This document shows positions 1 through 5,832 of a DNA stretch of 5,936 nt, piece after piece. The stretch lies in NCBI GenBank assembly GCA_903970565.1, contig CAJCJE010000106.1, forward strand, positions 1 through 5,936, written 5' to 3'. Each line of letters starts with the position of its first letter. Positions within the stretch are counted from its first letter, which is position 1. The notes under the pieces are model-generated. The model was not told the origin of the DNA. It did no database searches and was given only the letters and a program-made list of their open reading frames with translations. Origin of the DNA: Candidatus Melainabacteria bacterium. Its GTDB lineage: Bacteria; Actinomycetota; Actinomycetes; Mycobacteriales; Pseudonocardiaceae. A program made the position numbers and the translations under genes.

Positions 1-85
1 GGACCTCTACCAGCAACTGGCCGAGGGCATACTGGTGATCGCCGCGGTCAGTCTCGACCGCTGGATACGAAAAGTGCGCCGATGA
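1..85 (+). CDS. C-terminal end of a RbsC/FrcC-type sugar ABC transporter permease (partial)
   Basis: The frame starting at base 2 is open from the window edge and encodes 27 residues (DLYQQLAEGILVIAAVSLDR, then WIRKVRR) before TGA at 83-85. A hydrophobic stretch of the form (Q/E)G-(I/L)-(I/L)-(I/V)-IAAV-x-LDR followed by a basic tail is the usual last transmembrane helix and cytoplasmic end of ribose/fructose-type ABC permeases (BPD_transp_2 family). The stop overlaps the ATG of the next gene by four bases (ATGA, 82-85), so the two genes are almost certainly co-transcribed and translationally coupled. The next gene encodes the matching ATPase, which supports the call. A binding-protein gene is expected further upstream, outside the window. 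The sugar cannot be told from this fragment. Confidence 0.75.
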   Translation, partial: DLYQQLAEGILVIAAVSLDRWIRKVRR

Positions 86-909
86 ATCTCATTCCGAACG
101 ACCCGACACCGGCCGAGGACACCACGACGGCGGCCGACACCGGCACGACGGGCCGGCGGCCGGTCCTCACCGCGAGCGGCCTGATCAAGGCATACGGCCG
201 GGTGGAAGCCTTGCGGGGTGCGGATTTCGAGCTGTTCGCCGGCGAGGTGCTCGCCGTGATCGGCGACAACGGAGCCGGCAAGTCCACCCTGATCAAATGC
301 CTGTCCGGCGCGACCGTGCCGGACTCGGGCGTGCTGCGCCTGGACGGCCGCCCCGTCCAGTTCCGTACCCCGCAGCAGGCCAAGGACGCCGGCATCGAAA
401 CCGTCTACCAGACGCTGGCCGTCACCCCGGCCCTGGACATCGCCAGCAATCTCTACCTCGGCCGGGAGATACGGAAAAAAGGACCGCTCGGCACGGTCTT
501 CCGGCTGCTGGACACCGCGGCGATGCGGCGCTCGGCGGAGGAACAGATCAGGAAACTCGGCATCGCGACCCTCCAGGACATCACCCAACCGGTGGAAACC
601 CTCTCCGGTGGCCAGCGGCAGGCCGTCGCGGTGGCCAGGGCGGCGGCGTTCGGCAGCAAGGTCGTCATCCTCGACGAACCGACCGCCGCGCTCGGCGTCC
701 GCGAGTCCGGCCAGGTGTCCGAGCTGATCAAACGCCTGCGGGACAACGGATTGCCGGTCGTGCTGATCAGCCACGACATGCCGCTGGTGTTCGAACTCGC
801 CGACCGCATCCACATCCAGCGCCTGGGCAGAAGGGCCGCGGTCATCACCCCTCGGTCGCACTCGATGGAGGACGCCGTCGCCATCATGACCGGCGCCCGC
901 CCGGCCTAG
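82..909 (+). CDS. Sugar ABC transporter ATP-binding protein, single-domain FrcA type
   Basis: This 275-residue cytoplasmic ATPase powers uptake of a sugar through the permease encoded just upstream. All nucleotide-binding motifs are present: A-loop Tyr38, Walker A GDNGAGKST (61-69), Q-loop Gln110, signature LSGGQ (174-178), Walker B VVILDE with Asp198 and Glu199, and the H-loop ISHDM with His231. After Walker B the D-loop reads AALGVRES, so the usual Asp is Gly205; this is a habit of the FrcA-like group rather than damage. One nucleotide-binding domain instead of the two found in RbsA/XylG points to the fructose-type (FrcBCA) arrangement, but sugar specificity is set by the unseen binding protein. 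Residues 1-27 form a Thr/Ala/Asp-rich tail before the domain. The ATG overlaps the permease stop (ATGA) and has only a weak purine run upstream, so translation probably relies on coupling. The gene meets a convergent neighbour 15 bases after its stop. Confidence 0.9.
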   Translation: MNLIPNDPTPAEDTTTAADTGTTGRRPVLTASGLIKAYGRVEALRGADFELFAGEVLAVIGDNGAGKSTLIKCLSGATVPDSGVLRLDGRPVQFRTPQQAKDAGIETVYQTLAVTPALDIASNLYLGREIRKKGPLGTVFRLLDTAAMRRSAEEQIRKLGIATLQDITQPVETLSGGQRQAVAVARAAAFGSKVVILDEPTAALGVRESGQVSELIKRLRDNGLPVVLISHDMPLVFELADRIHIQRLGRRAAVITPRSHSMEDAVAIMTGARPA

Positions 910-933
910 CCGGATGCGTCGCCGCTACGACGC
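901..933. terminator. Tandem hairpins between convergent genes, possible bidirectional terminator
   Basis: Two adjacent inverted repeats cover the meeting point of the two convergent genes. The first is CCGGC-CTA-GCCGG (901-913), which contains the TAG stop of the sugar ATPase. The second is GCGTCG-CCGCTA-CGACGC (916-933), a perfect 6-bp stem whose loop contains the stop codon of the monooxygenase on the other strand. Both are GC-only or nearly so and neither has a following T-tract, which is common for actinobacterial terminators. The position is seen directly; the terminator role is inferred. Confidence 0.4.
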
Positions 934-2136
934 GACGGCCTGCCGGGGCGGGTAGGTCGGCAGGTCGATCGCGTCGGCGGGTGGCGTGAACCACCTCGAC
1001 GCCAGGCCACCCAGGCGAGCGGCGGCCGGGCTGCCGGCGATCCGCAGGACGGTGTTCATCACGGTGAGACCCGCTCGGCTGCGTGGCATGGCGATGCGCG
1101 GTGTGCCCGGCGGGAGTTTCTGGGCCTGCTCGACGTAGGGACGCATGAGCGCCTCGTAGCGGGCGAACGCCGTGTGACGCGGGTGGGCGGCGAGTTCGCC
1201 GGCGAGGATGTAGGCACCGGTGAGCGCGAGGCTCGTGCTCATCCCGCTGACCGGGGACGAACAGTACGCGGCGTCCCCGACCAGGGCCACCCGTCCTCGG
1301 CTCCAGGACGGGATGCGGGCCTGGCCGACCGCGTCGAAGTAGAGCGGGGCGTCGTCGAGGGCGGCGAGAACGCGGGGCGCCACCCAGCCGACGTCGGCGA
1401 ACGTGCGGCGCAGGATCGTGACGATGCCGTCGTGGTCGAGTTCGTCGAGACCCCGGACCTCGGACAGGAAGCCCAGCGTGGCACGGATGGTGCCGAGGTT
1501 GTCCGGGCGCAGGGTGATGCTGCGACCGCTGCCCGCGCTGTGCCAGCGCCAGCGGTCGGTGTCGTCCCCGGTCCGGGGGATGGTCAGGTACGCGATGTAG
1601 AAGCCGAGTTCGCGCACGGCGTCGGTGCCGGGGAAGACCCGTGATCGGGTGCGGGAGCGCAGTCCCTCCGCGACGACCACCACGTCGAAGGTGCGGGCCG
1701 GGCCGTGGTCGAAGGTGACGGTGACCCCGTCCTGGTGGTCGTCGAGGTCGACGATCTGGTTGCCGAAGAGGTACTCGGTGTCTTCGCGGGTGCGGTCGAC
1801 GATGATGCGGGACAGTTGGCCGCGCAGGATTTCCAGCTCGGCGGTGGCGCCGCCGGAGTCGGACGTGCCGGCCGCGAAGCGTGCGACGGGTCTGCCCTCG
1901 GCGTCGACGAACTCAGTGCCCGTCTCGCCGGTCGACGCGGCGCGGATGGCGTCCTCGATGCCCATCCGGCGGGCCACCTCGCGGCCGGCGCCGCGAACGT
2001 CGATGTTCTGGCCGTCCTCGCGCAGTTCGTCGAAGCGCTCGACGACGGTCGTCTGCCAACCCTGGGCATTGAGCCAGTAGGCCAGGGCGGGCCCGGCGAT
2101 GCTCGCTCCGGAGATCAGGATGGTCGGTGTGCGCAA
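925..2136 (-). CDS. Class A FAD-dependent monooxygenase (PHBH fold, TetX-like), substrate unknown
   Basis: This 403-residue flavoprotein is expected to hydroxylate or epoxidise an organic substrate with O2 and NAD(P)H. The N-terminal Rossmann fold carries GASIAG (10-15), a common variant of GxGxxG in this group, and ends in VVER with Glu33 placed to bind the FAD ribose. ELEILRGQLSRI follows at 100-111. The second FAD motif is AEGLRSRTR (156-164), where the usual Asp of the DG motif is Glu157. The GD motif is RVALVGDAAYCSSPVSGMST (281-300), with Gly286-Asp287 touching FAD. The length is normal for the family (about 380-420). The TTG start is chosen because AAGGGG (2145-2150, minus strand) lies 8 bases upstream and the fold begins at once; no ATG or GTG fits. 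There is no signal peptide. The gene stands alone behind its own AT-rich promoter and palindrome. Roles in drug inactivation, catabolism or secondary metabolism are all possible, and the sequence does not decide between them. Confidence 0.88.
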   Translation of the reverse strand: MRTPTILISGASIAGPALAYWLNAQGWQTTVVERFDELREDGQNIDVRGAGREVARRMGIEDAIRAASTGETGTEFVDAEGRPVARFAAGTSDSGGATAELEILRGQLSRIIVDRTREDTEYLFGNQIVDLDDHQDGVTVTFDHGPARTFDVVVVAEGLRSRTRSRVFPGTDAVRELGFYIAYLTIPRTGDDTDRWRWHSAGSGRSITLRPDNLGTIRATLGFLSEVRGLDELDHDGIVTILRRTFADVGWVAPRVLAALDDAPLYFDAVGQARIPSWSRGRVALVGDAAYCSSPVSGMSTSLALTGAYILAGELAAHPRHTAFARYEALMRPYVEQAQKLPPGTPRIAMPRSRAGLTVMNTVLRIAGSPAAARLGGLASRWFTPPADAIDLPTYPPRQAVAS

Positions 2137-2144
2137 AGGTGGCG

Positions 2145-2150
2145 CCCCTT
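2145..2150 (-). promoter_or_regulatory. Shine-Dalgarno site deciding the TTG start of the monooxygenase gene
   Basis: On the minus strand AAGGGG ends 8 bases before TTG at 2134-2136. It is a good match to the anti-Shine-Dalgarno end of 16S rRNA and supports a rare TTG start over any internal codon. Confidence 0.6.
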
Positions 2151-2173
2151 CGGCGTGGGTATCTCGATTCGTC

Positions 2174-2193
2174 TAGTTGTTAGTTTAACTAAT
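2174..2193 (-). promoter_or_regulatory. Promoter with overlapping repressor-type palindrome for the monooxygenase gene
   Basis: A perfect inverted repeat TTAGTT-T-AACTAA spans 2180-2192. A further TAGTT half-site at 2174-2178 lies 7 bases from the one inside the palindrome. On the minus strand TAAACT (2187 down to 2182) fits the actinobacterial -10 pattern TAnnnT and would start a transcript near 2175, leaving a leader of about 40 bases with the Shine-Dalgarno site inside it. No good -35 is visible. The AT-rich patch stands out in a very GC-rich window. A symmetric site on a -10 box is what a TetR- or MarR-family repressor would use. No regulator gene lies in the window, so the regulator must be encoded elsewhere. 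Confidence 0.5.
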
Positions 2194-2224
2194 TACCAGA
2201 GAAGTCGTGGGACAGGCGGCGGGG

Positions 2225-2248
2225 CTCAGGACTCGGTGGTCAGCTGAG
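2225..2248 (-). terminator. Weak hairpin over the stop codon of the ABC permease gene
   Basis: CTCAG-GAC (2225-2232) pairs with GTC-AG-CTGAG (2239-2248), leaving a two-base bulge and a TCGGTG loop. The hairpin straddles the TGA of the permease gene (2240-2242) and has no T-run. It could end the mptB-ABC transcript before the monooxygenase promoter, but the stem is short and the call is tentative. Confidence 0.22.
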
Positions 2249-3025
2249 TTTGGTGGTGCGGGTGGCGATGGCGCCGGCGACGACGCCCCAGCCGAGCAGG
2301 ATCAGCGCGCACACCCAGATCGGTTCGCCGCCGTGGCCCAGTGCCGCGTACAGGCCCTCGGCCAACGCGCCGGACGGGATGACCAACATCGCGTCACGCA
2401 TCCCGGCCGGGATCGAGGAGGAGGCCAGCCCCGCGCCGCCGACCAACAGCAGCACGAACCAGATGACGTTCGCCAGCGCCAGCACGATCTCCGCGCGCAG
2501 CGAACCGCCGAGCAGCACGCCGAGCGCGCCGAAGGCCAGCGTGCCCAGCGCGATCAGCAACACCGCGAGGCCGATTCCGGAGAGTGCGGGCGACCAGCCC
2601 AGGATGGCCGCGACCACGCCGAGTACGACGATCTGGATCACGACGACGGCGACCGCCGCGCACAGTCGGCCGGCGACCAGCAGCCAGCGGGGGAGCGCGG
2701 TGGCGGCCAGGCGCTTGAGCACGCCGTAGCGGCGGTCGAAGCCCAGCGCGATGGCCTGGCCGGTGAAGGCCGAGGACATGATCGCCAGCGCGAACACCCG
2801 GGGCGTCACCGAATCCACTCGCGGCGTCGGCATCGAGATGATCTTCAGCAGGGTCAGGCCGACCAGCAGCACCAGCGGGATCAGCAGGGTCAGCAGCACC
2901 TGCTCGCCGTTGCGCAGCGCGAGCATGGTCTCGATCCTGGCCTGGGTGAGCAGCATCTTCCCGCGCCGGCCCTGGCCGGGGTCGGGCAGGAAGGTGCCGG
3001 GCGCGAACCGGGTCGAGGTACTCAT
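2240..3025 (-). CDS. ABC-2 type transporter permease (DrrB-like exporter membrane subunit)
   Basis: This 261-residue membrane protein forms the channel of an ABC-2 exporter with the ATPase encoded 43 bases upstream. After a basic cytoplasmic N-terminus (1-42), hydrophobic segments are visible at about 43-62, 75-95, 115-141, 150-172, 180-199 and 233-255, the six-helix layout of the family. The loop FDRRYGVLKRLAATALPRW (96-114) after helix 2 is the conserved coupling region that docks on the ATPase. The start ATG is preceded at 9 bases by GAGGGG (minus strand, 3040 down to 3035), a good ribosome site. By position behind mptB and the ATPase gene it matches what I recall as Rv1457c of M. tuberculosis. 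The exported substrate is unknown; daunorubicin-type exporters belong to the same family, but that alone does not imply drug export. The next gene downstream has its own promoter, so this is probably the last gene of its operon. Confidence 0.87.
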   Translation of the reverse strand: MSTSTRFAPGTFLPDPGQGRRGKMLLTQARIETMLALRNGEQVLLTLLIPLVLLVGLTLLKIISMPTPRVDSVTPRVFALAIMSSAFTGQAIALGFDRRYGVLKRLAATALPRWLLVAGRLCAAVAVVVIQIVVLGVVAAILGWSPALSGIGLAVLLIALGTLAFGALGVLLGGSLRAEIVLALANVIWFVLLLVGGAGLASSSIPAGMRDAMLVIPSGALAEGLYAALGHGGEPIWVCALILLGWGVVAGAIATRTTKLS

Positions 3026-3072
3026 CGGCGTACGCCCCTCGCGGAGAATGTGCTCATCGGGAGAGTGGTCAT
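3022..3072 (-). CDS. Possible 16-codon coupling ORF between the ABC ATPase and permease genes
   Basis: On the minus strand an ATG at 3070-3072 overlaps the TGA of the ATPase gene (ATGA). It opens a frame reading MTTLPMSTFSARGVRR that ends in a TGA overlapping the permease ATG (ATGA, 3022-3025). The frame therefore fills the gap exactly and touches both neighbours. It has no strong ribosome site of its own and the peptide resembles no family I know. It may serve only to carry ribosomes across the gap, or may be a chance result of high GC. The permease has its own GAGGGG site inside this frame. Confidence 0.2.
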   Translation of the reverse strand: MTTLPMSTFSARGVRR

Positions 3073-4007
3073 GACCGCAACTCGCGGCCGGTCAGGTCGA
3101 GAAAGACATCTTCCAGGCTGCGCTTGCTGACCTGCAACGACTCGGCGAGTACCCCCTGCTGGGCGCACCAGGCGGTCACCGTGGACACCACCTGCGGCGT
3201 GATCAACCCGTTGACCAGGTAGTGGCCGGGGGTGGTCTCCTCGGTGACGCAGTCCTCCGGCAGCGCGACGGTCAGCAGGGTGAGGTCGAGGCCGCGGCGA
3301 GCCTGGAAGCGCAGCCGCTGTTCGTCGGCGGCGCTGGTGGTCAGCTCGCCGGGACTGCCCTGCGCGACCACCCGGCCGTGGTCGATGATGACCACCCGGT
3401 CGGCCAGCGACTCGGCCTCCTCCATCAGGTGCGTGGTCAGCAGCACGCTCACCCCGTCCGTGCGCAGCGCCTCCACCAGTTCCCACACCAGCCGCCGCGC
3501 CTGCGGGTCCATGCCGGCGGTCGGCTCGTCCAGGAAGACCAGCTCGGGCCGGCCGACCAGGGCGCAGGCCAGCGACAGCCGCTGCTGCTGGCCGCCGGAG
3601 AGGCGCTTGTACGGGGTGCGGCGGGCGGAGTCGAGACCGAGAATGTCCAGTAGCCAGGCCACGTCCAGCGGATTCGCCGCGCACGAGGCGACCAGGGAGA
3701 GCATTTCGTCGACCCGCACCCCCGGATAGGCCCCGCCGCCCTGCGGCATCACCCCGACCCTGGCGCGCAGCGCGGGGCCGTGCGTCGCCGGATCGAGGCC
3801 GAGCACGCGGACCGTGCCGGCGTCCTGGCGGCGGAAGCCCTCGCAGATCTCCACCGTGGTCGTCTTGCCGGCCCCGTTCGGGCCGAGCAGCGCGAGTACC
3901 GAACCGGCCGGGAGCAGGAGATCGAGGTCGTCGACGGCGGTGGCCGAGCCGTAGCGCTTGATCAGTCCCGACACCTCGACGGCGGGCTGGTCCGCGCGTG
4001 CTGTCAC
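3069..4007 (-). CDS. ABC-2 type exporter ATP-binding protein
   Basis: This 312-residue ATPase drives the exporter whose membrane subunit follows. Motifs in order: A-loop Tyr19, Walker A GPNGAGKT (42-49), Q-loop Gln89 in VGVMPQGG, signature LSGGQ (136-140), Walker B LVFLDE with Asp160 and Glu161, D-loop AGMD (164-167), and H-loop TTHLMEE with His193. The region after about residue 225 is a C-terminal extension typical of DrrA/CcmA-like ATPases of ABC-2 exporters, ending in the usual LEDVFLDLTG segment (about 297-306). The GTG start at 4005-4007 is the only start upstream of the A-loop that keeps the whole domain. It has no convincing Shine-Dalgarno sequence, but a TAGGCT box lies 8 bases before it. 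By gene order it matches what I recall as Rv1458c next to mptB in M. tuberculosis. The substrate is unknown; the neighbourhood suggests an envelope-related cargo, but this is inference only. Confidence 0.9.
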   Translation of the reverse strand: MTARADQPAVEVSGLIKRYGSATAVDDLDLLLPAGSVLALLGPNGAGKTTTVEICEGFRRQDAGTVRVLGLDPATHGPALRARVGVMPQGGGAYPGVRVDEMLSLVASCAANPLDVAWLLDILGLDSARRTPYKRLSGGQQQRLSLACALVGRPELVFLDEPTAGMDPQARRLVWELVEALRTDGVSVLLTTHLMEEAESLADRVVIIDHGRVVAQGSPGELTTSAADEQRLRFQARRGLDLTLLTVALPEDCVTEETTPGHYLVNGLITPQVVSTVTAWCAQQGVLAESLQVSKRSLEDVFLDLTGRELRS

Positions 4008-4088
4008 GACTCAAGAGCCTAGGCGGTGGCCTGGCTCACGCTCGGTGTGGCCTGGTCCGCAGGGCCGTCACGCACCGTGGTTACCGGT
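4008..4088 (-). promoter_or_regulatory. Gap between mptB and the ABC ATPase gene: possible leaderless promoter, hairpin and 21-base-spaced repeat
   Basis: On the minus strand TAGGCT (4021 down to 4016) fits TAnnnT and lies 8 bases before the GTG of the ATPase gene, so an extra leaderless start is possible. No -35 is visible. A hairpin GGCCTG-GTCCG-CAGGGCC (4049-4066, one bulged base, no T-run) could weaken read-through from mptB. The 9-mer GTGGCCTGG occurs at 4026-4034 and 4047-4055 in the same direction, 21 bases apart. The genes may be one operon with an internal promoter. Confidence 0.28.
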
Positions 4089-5732
4089 TCAGCCCACATG
4101 TCCGGTCGATTGCGGCTGCGCCGGGCGAATCGTGGTGTCCCGGAAGACGGGGATCTTGCGCCGCGCGAGCAGTAGCACGATCGCGAACACGATCGCGGCG
4201 GCGACGTAGGCGTCGATGCCGACGTAGCCCGCGCTGATCGGGCCACCGGTCGGCAGCGGGGTGATCATCCCGTAAGCGGCGCTGACCACCGCCGTCGCGG
4301 TGCGGAACCTGCTGCTGTTCACGCTCGCCGCGAGCGGCACGATCGCCCACAGCAAATACCAGGGCTGCACGGTCGCCGAGAGCAGCGCCACCGTGCCCAG
4401 CGCGAGGCCGAGGCCGATCATCGGATGAATCCGGCCCCGGTAACTGCTCCACAGCAGTCGGATGGCGACCAGCACGCTGATGATCTCGCCGAGCCAGCGC
4501 ATCACGCCGACCGTGGTCATCGTGTGGTTGCCGAGGCCCAGCAGGATGCCGAGGCCGCCGGCCAGGAAGCCGATCGCGGTCACCGGCGACTCCCAGCTCA
4601 GCACGATCCCGTTGTTGCTCAGCGCGTTGACCCAGCCGAACCCGAGCCCGGTGCCGAGCGAAATGATCACCGTCAGCACCGCGAACACGCCGGTGACCAG
4701 CAGAGCCACCGCGACCAGGTGCCGCAGTCGCCCGCCCCAGCGCCGGGCCACCAGCACGCCGAGGAAGCCGAGGGTGGGCAGCGCGGAGAGCTTCACCGCG
4801 ACGCCGAGGGTGATCACCGCGACCCCGGCGAGCAGCCACCAGATCTCCCGCCTGGTCACCGGCGGCGGGGTCACGCCCTTGACGAGGACGGGCAGCCCGG
4901 TCAGCGCGATCTCGAAACCGGAGAGCATCAGGCCGATCATCAGCGCCTCGTTGTGCACGCCGATGAGCAGGTGCCAGATCAGCAGCGGATTGGCCACCCC
5001 CAGCCACAGCGCGCTGACCGGCTGCACGCCGAACCGCCGGGCCAGTCGGGGCACCGCCCACATGATCATCGCGATACCGACGAGTTCCAGCAGCCGCTGG
5101 AGGTAGACCCCGGTCACCACGTGGTCGCCGCTCAGGGCGTTGAGCCAGCGTCCGATGTAGAGGAACAGCGGCCCGTACGGGGCCGGGGTGTCCCGCCAGA
5201 TGCTGTCCACGCCCCTGGTCAGCGGATCGGAGACGCCGAGGGCGGGCACCGGGCCGAGTTTGTAGGGGTTCAGCCCGAGCGCGGCGATCTTGGACTGCGC
5301 GAGGTAGCTGTAGACGTCGCGGCTGAACATCGGCGGCACGACCAGCAGCGGCGCGGCCCAGGTGATCATGGTCCGGTGCAGCTGGCGGGAGGAGATCAGC
5401 CGGGGCCGGCCGGGCCGGACGAACCGGCCCAGCCACAGCCAGGCCGTCACGATCATCGCCATGCCGGCCAGCGCGCAGGCCAGCTCGACCGTGGGCATCC
5501 GGACGAACAGGCCCAGAAAGGGGGTGGTGACCAGCGGATTGAACACCGGGGACGCGCTCGCGCCGAGTGAACCGGCGGCCAGCAGCAGCGCCCCGGTGGT
5601 GCCGAAGCGGCGAACCAGTCTCAGCTGCCGCCGCTCGGCCTCGTCCAGCGGCGCCGGCCCGGCGGCGCGCGGGAAGTCCTCATCGAGCGGCGCTCGTTCG
5701 CTCGTCGCCTTCTCGACCTCGCCCATGACCAC
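4089..5732 (-). CDS. mptB: Polyprenol-phosphomannose-dependent alpha-(1->6)-mannosyltransferase MptB
   Basis: This GT-C-fold membrane enzyme is expected to add alpha-1,6-linked mannose, from polyprenyl-phosphate mannose outside the membrane, to the growing backbone of lipomannan and lipoarabinomannan. With the GTG start at 5732 it has 547 residues and more than ten hydrophobic segments. The first begins near residue 43, after a charged cytoplasmic tail. The first long loop holds PPMFSRDVYSYLAQ, where Asp139 is the likely catalytic or metal-binding acid of GT-C enzymes. APYGPLF (184-190), HNEA (260-263) and QPWYLLW (456-462) are also typical of MptB. The frame stays open up to a GTG at 5819, but that would put the promoter and regulator site into the coding region. 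I prefer GTG 5732, since TACCCT (5745 down to 5740) lies 7 bases before it; ATG 5726 is almost as good. Its head-to-head position with the sufR-like gene matches the mycobacterial order and strengthens the name. The ABC pair follows 81 bases downstream on the same strand. Confidence 0.85.
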   Translation of the reverse strand: MVMGEVEKATSERAPLDEDFPRAAGPAPLDEAERRQLRLVRRFGTTGALLLAAGSLGASASPVFNPLVTTPFLGLFVRMPTVELACALAGMAMIVTAWLWLGRFVRPGRPRLISSRQLHRTMITWAAPLLVVPPMFSRDVYSYLAQSKIAALGLNPYKLGPVPALGVSDPLTRGVDSIWRDTPAPYGPLFLYIGRWLNALSGDHVVTGVYLQRLLELVGIAMIMWAVPRLARRFGVQPVSALWLGVANPLLIWHLLIGVHNEALMIGLMLSGFEIALTGLPVLVKGVTPPPVTRREIWWLLAGVAVITLGVAVKLSALPTLGFLGVLVARRWGGRLRHLVAVALLVTGVFAVLTVIISLGTGLGFGWVNALSNNGIVLSWESPVTAIGFLAGGLGILLGLGNHTMTTVGVMRWLGEIISVLVAIRLLWSSYRGRIHPMIGLGLALGTVALLSATVQPWYLLWAIVPLAASVNSSRFRTATAVVSAAYGMITPLPTGGPISAGYVGIDAYVAAAIVFAIVLLLARRKIPVFRDTTIRPAQPQSTGHVG

Positions 5733-5828
5733 GTGACGAAGGGTAGCAATTGACCGGGACGGGTGAGCCGGGTCACCGAAACTCGGGTCTGCTTTGCTTG
5801 ATCGACCTAAATACGTCACACTTGTGTT
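5733..5828. promoter_or_regulatory. Divergent promoter region of mptB and the sufR-like gene
   Basis: On the minus strand TACCCT (5745 down to 5740) fits the -10 pattern TAnnnT and lies 7 bases from the GTG of mptB. On the plus strand TTGCTT (5794-5799), a 17-base spacer and CACACT (5817-5822) put a start site at about 5829, the G of the sufR GTG. Neither gene has a Shine-Dalgarno sequence, so both transcripts may be leaderless, a common state in actinobacteria. The -35 for mptB is not recognisable. Box assignments are inferred by eye. Confidence 0.4.
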
Positions 5829-5832
5829 GTGA
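5816..5832 (+). promoter_or_regulatory. Putative SufR operator ACACT-N5-TGTGA over the sufR start
   Basis: TCACA (5816-5820) and TGTGA (5828-5832) form an inverted repeat. Within it the sequence reads exactly ACACT (5818-5822), five bases, TGTGA (5828-5832). I recall ACACT-N5-TGTGA as the site bound by the Fe-S form of M. tuberculosis SufR before the suf operon. The site covers the likely -10 box and the GTG start, so bound regulator would block its own transcription. This fits an autoregulated suf operon. Confidence 0.6.

Noticed and set aside
7..861. Long open frame on the minus strand opposite the sugar ATPase gene (284 codons)
   Set aside because: It mirrors the codon positions of a complete ABC ATPase, its product is Arg/Gly/Asp/His-rich with no domain, and there is no start signal. 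It is a GC-driven shadow.
2207..3130. 307-codon plus-strand frame opposite the ABC permease gene
   Set aside because: The Gln/Arg/His-rich product is the antisense image of a membrane protein; it has no promoter or ribosome site.
3022..4014. 330-codon minus-strand frame overlapping the ABC ATPase gene
   Set aside because: It is a frame-shifted reading of the ATPase. Only its last 16 codons fall outside that gene, and these are listed separately as a possible coupling ORF.
4081..5436. 451-codon minus-strand frame within the mptB region
   Set aside because: It is the mptB sequence read in a shifted frame. The product is rich in Arg, Pro, Ala and Gly and lacks hydrophobic segments, while the true frame gives a clean multi-pass membrane protein with MptB motifs.
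4425..5570. 381-codon plus-strand frame opposite mptB
   Set aside because: The product is a His/Gln/Asp/Arg/Pro-rich string typical of antisense frames in high-GC DNA, with no domain or start signal.
5750..5755. TTGACC on the plus strand as a -35 box for the sufR-like gene
   Set aside because: At 16-18 bases downstream there is only GC-rich sequence with no -10 match, and the sufR start is more than 70 bases away. TTGCTT at 5794-5799 is better placed.
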